64,000 bases of DNA. It comes from Gamarada debralockiae. Its lineage: Eukaryota; Ascomycota; Leotiomycetes; Helotiales; Hyphodiscaceae. The DNA lies in contig NXFV01000939.1 of assembly GCA_002803225.1 (NCBI GenBank), positions 1-64,000 of the forward strand, in the 5' to 3' direction. The notes under the pieces are model-generated. The model had not been told where the DNA came from and searched no databases. It saw only the letters and a program-made list of their open reading frames with translations. A program made the translations under genes and the position numbers. Within the stretch, counting starts at the first letter, position 1, and each line of letters opens with the position of its first letter. Shown here in pieces: positions 55,341 to 64,000 of the stretch.

Positions 55341-57081
55341 TCATGCCAAAAGTTCCCTGTCAATCGTGTTGATGAACGCGATCCCTTCTTTCCTGAATGT
55401 ATCAGGCTCCACATATGAGAGGTTGGAGTTCAACACCATGTTCTGCGGGGTCGCAAGATCATAGCGTGGCCAATAAGGCAATGTACTATTCCCCTTGCTT
55501 GTGTTGGGATCAAGGTCGTTGACGAACGAGATGTATGCTTTTCCGATGTTGTGAGATAGAGCGGTGTAGTTCTCATACTCCGGCAAAGGACCCAGAGCGC
55601 CAGAGATGTTCTGGAAGCTGAAGACCACGTTAACAAAATGTTGTGCCCCTGCGGTGACAGCTGCATTCCACAGTGGGGTATCGAAACGATAGCTGAATAT
55701 CGGAAGGCCGGCTTCAGTGAACTCTTGGCACATCTTTCGTCTGCCCGATATCATGACAAGGTCTCCCGCTATGGCACAATCTCGCCGCCATTGAAGCCCT
55801 TTGCTTGGGAATATGGTTGCATTTGTGATGTAGTATGGTGGTTCGTGCGCGGGATCATTCGGGTACAGCTCGAGAAGTTTGCGAGCAGTTGGGGGAGAGA
55901 TTGCGTATGCTCTGTAAACGAGGAGATTATTGAAAATGGCCGTCTCATTGTCCAACCCTGAAACTCCAAAGCTCGTACCCTCGTCACTATTGGCTCCGAT
56001 TAGGAGGGGAATGTGAATGAACTTCCCCGCTGCCATCAATGTGCTCGGGTAAGCAGTGAGAAAATCTCCATCGACCAAAGGGTTCCAAGTTTGCGACACA
56101 TGGGCTTCGTAAAGTCGGTCTGAAGTCAGGTTTCGTAGACAGGCAAGCTGATTTGGGACGGAATAGCAGCCGGTCGTCCGAGTGAGGTTCTCCACAGGTG
56201 AAGTGTAGTATGCCAAAGGTTCCAATTGCGCTCCTACAATACCACCAGATTCCATGATCGCTGCGTGGAACAAGTTGTCGTTCCTTCCGTCATATGAATG
56301 CAAATGTAATCCGATGCTCTGAGCTCCAGCAGATTCCCCCCAAATTGTGATCCGATTTGGATCCCCACCAAAGGCCGCGATGTTCTCTTTGATCCATCGC
56401 AAAGCAAGCCGTTGGTCGAGAAGACCAGCATTTGAATTTCCTTCTGCCAACAATTGTGGAGTTTGGAGAAAACCCCAGACGCCAAGACGGTAGTTCATGG
56501 ACACTTCAGCAGTTAGTTCAAGATCATGCGAAATATATTCTGGGAGAATACCTGTGATGACTGGTTTTCCAATTTGTTGGCCCACATGGGTAATGCCGGA
56601 GAGATTGTATTGCGGATCTGCTGTTGAACCGGTATAGAGACCGCCGCCATAGATCCAAACCAGAACTGGAAGTCTTTCATAGGAAGTTGTTCCAGCCGGC
56701 CGAATGACTTCGGGATCACTTAGCAAAGCCTTTGCGCCGAGGTTGAGACGTACCATTCAAACTTAGACAGTCTTCAGAGAGTGAAAAGTTTGTCCCGTAC
56801 TGATAACAACTAAACCCATATTCCGTGGCATTTCGAGTTCCAGTGAAGCTGGTGTTCAGCGACTGTGGACGAGCGAATCGAAGGGGTCCCAAAGGAGGGA
56901 CGGCATACGGAATGCCCAAGAATTGATCTTGCTGCCACTCAGCAACATATTTCCCAACATACGTGCCATTTGCAACAGTCGCTGATGGAGCATCGAGATT
57001 CACAGCGTCGCAATTGGCAGCTCGTAGAAACAAAGACGCAGATATAATAACCACAACCGAACGGAACATTCTTGATCCCAT
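55341..57081 (-). CDS. Secreted type-B carboxylesterase/lipase
   Basis: Exons 56754-57081, 56552-56707 and 55341-56503 give 548 aa. Intron 1 is 46 bp (GTACGT, phase 1). Intron 2 is 48 bp with a perfect ACTAAC branch; it is a multiple of three and open, so it can be misread as coding, but removal gives [17 protein letters not shown] as in the family. A signal peptide ([18 protein letters not shown]) leads into [20 protein letters not shown], the EDCLSLN motif, the oxyanion loop [10 protein letters not shown] and the nucleophile elbow WGESAGAQS (Ser about 219). At least ten N-x-S/T sites agree with secretion. The substrate is unknown; fungal members act on esters of glycerol, sterols or xenobiotics. 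Confidence 0.92.
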
Positions 57082-58398
57082 AGTGCCCTTAGAATATGCT
57101 CGTTCTCTCCTTTTTGAACTTGATTCTCTAACTGAAGAGTGATTGGAAAAAGAACGAAGAAAGCTGGGTTGCAAAATGAAATAATTCCAATACCCACATT
57201 ACATCTCCTCATTCAATTATAAATTCTTAGTGGCCTCATTACTCTTTCGGAATATGAGGAACAGTCAACAATGTTGAGGAAGAGTCGCTGACCAACAGAA
57301 TTGGCGCATCTCAACTGGACGGAAAAATACGCGGGGCATAATGGATCCGGAGAAATTGCCAATCGAGGGGGATCGGCATCCCCCCCGCATGTCGGTAGTT
57401 CAAACGGAGAGAGTTGAAATAAAAGATATCAATTCTCTAAATCAGCTCGAGCGATCAAGAAAAGATTCTTCGAAGAGCCAAAATCTTTGCTCATATCATG
57501 CAAGTCCAATTGCTCAATCAGAATGCGTACGTCTGGCTCTTGTTTTTCCCTGCCTATTTCCGATTGCCAAAGTAGACGGAGAGATGATGTCTTATGTTGT
57601 GCTATAATATGCGGTATTTGGGGACGAACGAAAGGTAGTCCAAGGAGATACATTTCAAGCAATATGAACAACACTCATCAAGCTCCCAACAAAGTCCATG
57701 AGTAGCTTCGAGTCCAGCGCAGTAGTCCATAGAGCGCACCTAAGCGAGGTCCGCAATGCTATGACCAGCAGATCCGCTTGTGGGACTTCGAGGGTACCAC
57801 GAGTAGCATCTGAGAAGCCACCAAATCCGACCAAATCCATAACCTCTGGTGATGAAATCTTCCATAACATCTCGTCCCGCGTTGATTGCCCGATTCTGCT
57901 CACTGGAGGCGGTTCTGAGGACAAGCAATGGCCCAATCATACCAACGAGAGCGACGATGGCTAGAAGAACTGCAACTTAGGTGTCAATGGTGCTAAGTAG
58001 ACTGACTGTGTCGACTATGATTGATGGAGGACGAACAATTGAGATTGATGCCATGGACGTGTAAAATAATCACGACATATTGAAAAAGCAACTTTGCACT
58101 TGTGGACGAGGGCTGAATGAGGCTGAAAAAAATGGCAAGATGGCGCCACTCGCGTGCTGGGAAGCTTGAGGTGGTCATGGCCACACTGAACATTGGAATT
58201 CCGAATCGAAGTACTTGTCCGGACTGCTGTATAGTAATCGAGTTCGCATCGGATGCGACGCAATGGTACGGACAGATCATACCCGTCCGTCGTGGTCCTC
58301 AATGCTTCTAGCAACCGTGACATGTCTTACGCATTCGAGAAATCGGCCATGATAAGAGTCCCAATCATCATTCTTAGCCCGTCAAAAGGACCAGCGTC
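57082..58398. other. Gap with one membrane-span-like minus-strand stretch
   Basis: No complete gene. At about 57740-57975 a minus-strand frame reads VLLAIVALVGMIGPLLVLRT followed by about 45 polar residues (GRDVMEDFITRGYGFGRIWW); it lacks an ATG and would need a 5' exon. An upstream ATG near 58050 opens 25 codons (MASISIVRPPSIIV), but I found no splice pair that keeps phase with a normal intron length. Possible small membrane protein, confidence about 0.25. Confidence 0.35.
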
Positions 58399-58880
58399 TC
58401 ATCCCTTCTTCTCCGCCCTACTCTTCGCAAACTTCTCATGCCATTTGTTGATCTTGGGCGCGGCCTTCACAATACCGTCGGCCTCTTGAATGACTAACTC
58501 AATTGTGTCCTCAATCTTCGCAATACTCGTCACTGACGGTTGAGGTATGAACGTGGTGGCATCGTCTGCCTGTGTAGGGCCTGTTTTGGAGGATTTTAGG
58601 ACCATGATAGGGTTCGAGGTATTCTTCTGGCGCATTTGGTATTTCTTGTCGCCCGAGCTGAGGACGGCGTATCCCGGAGTGGTAGCAGTCGGTGCGGAGG
58701 AGGTTATGGTAAGCCTGGCACACTGTTAGTCAATGACTTGGCCGCGACTTTGGATGCGCACGTTGGAGGGTTGTCGGATTCAAGGGCAGCTAGGAGCTCG
58801 GGAGGAAGCTCTAGCAGCTTGAAGGGCTGTTGCAAGTGGCTTGCTGAGAAGGGGATATCCGTAGTGTATTGGGTTGCCAT
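58399..58880 (-). CDS. DCC1: Short DCC1-like sister-chromatid cohesion protein
   Basis: Exons 58762-58880 and 58399-58714 (47 bp phase-2 intron, donor GTGCGC, branch GACTAAC) give 144 aa. It starts MATQYTTDIPFSASH and continues QQPFKLLELPPELLAALES, then after splicing LTITSSAPTATTPGYAVLSS and GDKKYQMRQKNTSNPIMVL. This is the N-terminal core of Dcc1, the Ctf18-RFC subunit that loads PCNA for cohesion. The C terminus is a basic helix (INKWHEKFAKSRAEKKG); the winged-helix half of full-length Dcc1 is absent, so this is either the short form or a divergent family end. Divergent from the RhoGEF gene. Confidence 0.75.
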
Positions 58881-59416
58881 GTCCGATGATTGCGTTGCGC
58901 CTCACGAAATCCAGGTCAAAGAAATCTAAGTTTGTATTTCCTTCCAGATCTGGAGTCGGTGTTTCGAGTTGAGAGGTTGGGCGATTTGGCGGGGTCAAAG
59001 ACAAGTGCGTTCCGTGTTGACGTCGCCAGATTCAGCCAATCATCGCGTGTCAAAAAATTTCCGAATGCAGCACCTAAAGATAGAAAGACAAGCTCAATCC
59101 TTGATACTTCTGCAGAAGGCGTGCGATGATTTGTGTGTCTGGATGACAAGAAAGCCCTGTTTGGAGTATCTTCTGCATATGCACATGTACCGCAAAGAAA
59201 TCCGTTGAGGAGAAAACGCGGGCAAAGACCTCGACGCGTCTTTTGTTTTCTTCTTATCCAGTCAGATGTGCCACTCGAAAAGATTCACCACGCCCACCAA
59301 CACGGAGCAGCACAACCATCCATTACACCCCTATCGTTCAGGGCTCTTCGCCATGAAGGTGGCCCATTAATTGACCCGGACTCACCATCGACCTAAGCAT
59401 TGTTGACGACTTCACG
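58881..59416. promoter_or_regulatory. Divergent spacer DCC1/RhoGEF
   Basis: 536 bp between opposing start codons, with no coding signal. Confidence 0.45.
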
Positions 59417-62400
59417 ATGGTTCGAGTCGCCGACGACTTGGCTTTGTCGCAAGACGAAGTCAACCTTTACTATACCACCGATGCACTGGTAGCAAACCTG
59501 CCAGTGCTGGTGTTCCACGGCCCTTCCACGACGATCAATTCGACCCTCAACAGCTCCCGAATCCAAGTCCACGTCTTCACCGCCGCTGGCTTTCAAAGCT
59601 ACCCTCGAATCACAGTCTCACCGAACTCCCCCTTCTACCAATCCGTCAACCACCTACCGCGAGATAAACAAGGCGATGAGATATGCAGAGGACTCGCGTT
59701 TGGCCTGTTGAAGTATTTCAAGGAGCTGCCAGAGGTCGTCAAAACCGGCTTGATTCTTCAATCTGCTAAATCTCGAACCAAACGTCCTGGATCGGCCCCT
59801 ACACTCTTCGGCGAACAACATGCGGCAGATCTTGCGGCTTCGATGGTCAAGGTGGAGAACATGGGAGAGGTCATACAGGATATTGAGGCGGCTTTGCGAC
59901 CCCAGAACATCAACCATGTGGACATCGACCTTGTTCTGCCGCCGGGATCCATCTCACCTTTGCAACCGCATGACGTAGCGGATGTTGAGGAGGACATTGA
60001 AGATGAAGATTTCTTCGACCCCACATTAAAGCAGTATGGCTCATACGCTCCTCTGGTCAAGCTTTTTGGTGAGGTCGCATTTCTCCCTACGTCGAAGCTT
60101 CGTCGAGCTCCCTCGAAGCCTACATCGCTCAACAGAAGCAAATCATTTCTGAAGGACCAGAAGATGTCACTACGTCGGGAGATGGGGGAACTGGTCGACA
60201 CAGAGGAACGTTATGTGATCAAGATGCACGAGCTGGTTAACCATATTGCGGATGACTTTCGAGACAGGGCCAAGAATCGAGCATTTGGAAGCTTCAGTCC
60301 CTCGGACCAGGACCTACAGAAGCTGTTTCCTCGATGCTTGGACAGAATATTGCAGGTCAATTCGGCTTTCTTGGCTGATATCCGCAAGGTAATGGATGAA
60401 ACTGAAGAAGATGCTATGCAAGACCTGGAAGCACCTCTTGCAAGTTCGACTGGCTCTCGCTATGGAGGCACTGGACGACTGAAAGACCCGACTGGCGCCC
60501 TTGCTTTTGCCAAGGTATTGCTTGAGTGGTTTCCTCAATTCTCCGATTGCTACCAAGAATACATTCGCGCCAGTCAGGAGTTTCCACAAATCATCACTTC
60601 ATTCATGAAACAGCAGTCAAGCTTTTCTCAACGGGTCCAGCAAACTGGAGAACAACGTCTTCGCTCAGCGGTAATCGAACCAGTACAAAGGCTGCCTCGA
60701 TACAGTCTCTTCATTGACAACATTGTCAATTACCTCCCAATTTCCCATCCTGCTCTCCAGTCCATGCTCAAGGCTAGAGACATCATTACCTCAATATGTT
60801 CGCTCGACCCACCAGAGACGGACCAGTCACAAGTTGTCAATCGCCTTCGACATTTGATTGAGTCATGGCCATCGTCACTGTATCCTCAAGGTCGTCTCAT
60901 CACAGCAGTCGATTTTGCCGAGCTTCCAGCTCCATTTCATACCACAATCTCTCCCCATTTTAGGGACGGTATGTTCCTTCTGTTTGCCGACTGCCTCGTG
61001 GTCCTCAGGAAGAATGGAGATGGTAATTTATCAGCCCGAGGACTCACGGCCGAAATCGAAAAGCCATCTGCAGCCGTTATGATGGCTTCTGTGACAGCTG
61101 CTGCGGGTGGACAAAGACATATGTATGATCTTTCATTCGCTGGTTGGCATGTACTGGGTGACATACGCTTTACAATGTCTGATGATGGCCGCATTGTCTG
61201 GATGACATCTGTCCACGAATTGAGGGACCCAGGAACTGGTCGAGAGCGTACTGCTCCTGGTGCTACAGTCAGAGCATTCGTTCTACAAGGCGGTTATGAA
61301 GGCAAGGCAATCAAGTTGACAGAAGAGGTCATCAAAGCTAGGATTGAGGGGAGATTTTCCGAAAGTGAGCGAGAGACCGATAAATGGTGCCTTCGATCGA
61401 TTAAATTGGCGGCTGTTGGAGTCAGTCTTCACACTGCTGTTTTCGAGGAGGGTATCGACAAATTGGTTGAAGGCCGAAAGGAACCAGCTGTGATCCGCAT
61501 AGTTGTTGATCATGAGAAGGGTACGAAGGGTGCACCAGTCGGCCACTATGGAGTTGAAATCGTCGCAAATGTCGTAACAATGCCTGGCGGTATGAAATAT
61601 AGGTTGGAAGTTGATGGACTCAATGACAAAGTCTTTGTTGATGAAGTTGTCACAGAACACATCCTTCCAACCTTTGTCAAACGAGGTAAGTAATCTCTTT
61701 ATGGGTAAATCTTCTTCGTGTGCTTACAAGAATGCTTCAGCTGTCGATTTACTCCGTGCGCAATACCATCCCATCAATCCAGTTTTGACGGCGCCTTTCA
61801 TCTCGTTTCATTCGAAGACCTTGAAATCAATGCGAATAACTGCCGAGGGTGACAGCTCGAGATCATTCAGACCCCCATCACCTGTTAAGATGCTCTCCAG
61901 TTTCCTCAATGGTGGTTTCAACAGTTCAACCACTTCCTTCAGCAACTCTGGCTCTGCTCACGCAAGTCCTCCGAAGCAGCAACGGACCCCGATACTAGGC
62001 AATATTCCTTCGATGTCACCAGGTGTGACGAGAACCAACAGCAACAAATCAACCCATTCGATCCAAGACGTTGATGGCCGAAGCAGTGTCCGCGCAGGAA
62101 ATGATAGGCCAGTAAATCCTCTAGTCCGACTGGAAGAGACCTTCACTGGCTACATTGCTGCTCTGCAATCCCGTAAAGGCAATGTCGTGGGTAGAGTACT
62201 GAGAAGTCGAGGCAACGCAGACGAATTGGCTATCAATGCTTTGTACAACACCTTCATCGAGAATCCTTTAGATACTCGAGCAGCCTCGGAGGTTTCTGTT
62301 GATATCATCTTTGTGGCTTTTGAGAAGTATCTCCGAATGGCATGGAAGGATCAGATGGGCCAAGTCATGTCGTTGCAAACTCTGGATGCTTTGCAAGAGA

Positions 62401-64000
62401 AAGCACTGAAGATGTATCCTGGGGACTTCGCAGACTATGTTAAAATGGTTTTCGGCGAGATGGCCCCTCAGAACAGACGAGCCTTCATCGCTATTATCAA
62501 ATTGCTGGCTGATCTCCTCGAGGGCTGTGGCAATGATGGAGACCGAGGAGTACTCACGGCTGCTTTTGCAGAACTTCTGGTCGTCGATGGCAATCCGCAT
62601 GATTACATCAACTTGTTGGACCGTATGGTCGAAGATTCAGACCGGTTGTTCGATGATATTGGCCCTGGAGCTGTTACTGGCCTCAATGGAAGTCTGAGCT
62701 CTAGATATGGATCAGTCTCCGGTAATCGGTCTAATCACTCTGCCACCGGATCCTTGACGTCAAATGCATCTTCCTTACGACGAAGATTCGATACATTGTT
62801 ACGACAAAACAGTAACAAAGCTGATTCTGAAAACCGTCCTTCAGTGTGGCGTACATTGAGCAAGACAAGTCGGAGCGCTGCTACTGGCGAGCAGATGGCC
62901 TCGTCAAGTCTTTCCAACGGCTCCCACAATCGGTCAAGATCCATCGAACCCAACAACAGACGTCCAGCCTCTCGTGATAGACCTACAGTTCTAGGTGCAT
63001 TCGATGAACGGCCTTCCAGCTCCAGTGGCCAACCATCCAGACTCAGTACTATCGGCGCATCCCCGCCTCCATCAGAGACAAAGGAGACTGTGAAGACCCT
63101 CAAGAAGAAGCGACGAAGCTCTCTGTCTGATCTGAAGGCCTTGATGGCCGCTGCGACTTTAGGAGGAAGCTCTCCACTGTCATCATCACCGGAAAGAAAC
63201 AGCAAGTTTAACTCGCCGCGAACTCCATCTCCGAGCAAGCTTCCAGTGGCTGGTGGAATCACTGACAGAAGTCGCTCAGCCATACCTAGGACAGGCTCAC
63301 CGAACCAGAAGGAGAATACACCCATGGGCTCCGCAGCCCGAAATATTGGCAACCTGACTGAGCGTCCTCAAAACATCATGTCGCCTTCAGACGTCGTTGT
63401 GAAGGACTTATGGTCAGGCAAAGGACATGCCAAGACCACCTCCCTGTCTTCCAACATCCCAACTCTCCGACGTGACCGAGCCCCCTCAACCTCAAGACCA
63501 ACAAGCGGCCCCTCCAAATCACCCCAAAAGCTTCGCCTCCAAAGCCCACAGAAACTCAGAGAACGTCTCCAGAACGAAGCCAAAGCTATCAACGAAGCCG
63601 AGACATCCCTGCAAAACGAACTCTCCAAAATCGGCGAAGAAATGGCCAAACTCAACGCAGGCTCCTCCTCCATCCGACCCCAAGATCTCGAGAAGCTATC
63701 CGCAACTATGAAAGCCCTCGAATCCAAGATCCCCGAAATCGTCAAAGAGCTCACAGCACGCAATGAGAAGATCAAAGAGGACCTTGAAAAATCGTTGCAA
63801 GCATCGGAGTTTAAGGTTAAGGGACTGGACCAGTTGTATAAGGAGAGCAGTGCTGAGAACGAGCTGCTGTACGAGAAGTTCAATGGGGAGTTAGGCAAGA
63901 TTGTTAAGGCGCTGAAGGGGAAGGGGAAGGAGGATAAAGAAGAGTTAGTGGGCAAGTTGAAGGAGGCATCTGAGGAAACTGCGAAGTCGAAGAAGGAGAA
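59417..64000 (+). CDS. RhoGEF (DH) protein with RhoGAP-like domain and C-terminal coiled coil, truncated by window end
   Basis: Exon 1 59417-61685, a 55 bp phase-1 intron (GTAAGT), then exon 2 from 61741, still open at 64000: more than 1,500 aa. Residues 1-230 are a conserved N-terminal region. The DH domain is at about 250-485 (LRREMGELVDTEERYVIKMH and VIEPVQRLPRYSLFIDNI, the signature helix). A PH-like part spans about 500-740 (HFRDGMFLLFADCLVVLRKN). A Ser-rich linker follows, then a RhoGAP-like helical domain at about 880-1065 (PLVRLEETFTGYIAAL, NRRAFIAIIKLLADLL), basic disordered tracts, and a long coiled coil from about 1356 on. Such large filamentous-fungal GEFs act on Rho GTPases in polarity or septation; a Bud3-type identity is possible but unproven. 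Confidence 0.88.

Noticed and set aside
1..64000. CRISPR arrays, prokaryotic operons, Shine-Dalgarno sites
   Set aside because: Introns and gene content are fungal; no regularly spaced identical repeats were seen.

Overview
The window is eukaryotic and reads as a filamentous ascomycete (Pezizomycotina). Genes are broken by short GT-AG introns, mostly 45-80 bp, with fungal donors (GTATGT, GTAAGT, GTNNGT) and CTAAC/CTGAC branch points. The gene set is typical of moulds: Zn2Cys6 regulators, a HET-type relic, a PNP-type immune-like protein, F-box/LRR, HEI10, LYC1, ULA1, a RhoGEF with a RhoGAP-like domain, and the RT-related cellular gene rvt. Class Leotiomycetes is only a guess. Exon joins below were worked out by eye from splice sites, reading phase and family conservation.

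Layout. 1-14 kb is accessory in character. It starts with a decayed DUF3505/OrsD-like fragment running off the left edge, then a class-C beta-lactamase-fold hydrolase, a transposon graveyard (3-6.2 kb) with a Tad-type RNase H relic, a nucleoside-phosphorylase protein fused to a DUF3597-like module, a Zn2Cys6 regulator and a broken SET/TPR gene. 14-21 kb holds a cupin protein, the intact 983-codon rvt gene and two small genes that need hand splicing (124 aa, and a 38 aa single-span microprotein). 21-25.5 kb is decayed again: a HET pseudogene and an alginate-lyase-like secreted enzyme with one in-frame TAG.

26-35 kb carries a microbial-type PARG, a divergent pair of crotonase paralogues, a metal-dependent amidohydrolase, a small helical protein and a DUF4291 protein. 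35-48 kb is a block of conserved housekeeping or regulatory genes: F-box/LRR, a disordered coiled-coil protein, HEI10 (meiotic RING), LYC1 (lysine acetyltransferase) and ULA1 (NEDD8 E1 subunit). 47.6-50.4 kb is a long gene-poor gap between converging genes. 50-64 kb contains a second Zn2Cys6 regulator, a secreted carboxylesterase, a short DCC1-like cohesion gene and a large RhoGEF cut off by the right edge.

Genes sharing divergent upstream regions are crotonase A/B (435 bp), LYC1/ULA1 (738 bp) and DCC1/RhoGEF (536 bp). No clustered pathway is evident. The most unusual items are rvt, the PNP-DUF3597 fusion, two GC-AG introns, a five-copy degenerate tandem repeat at 38.77-39.06 kb and the small membrane microprotein.
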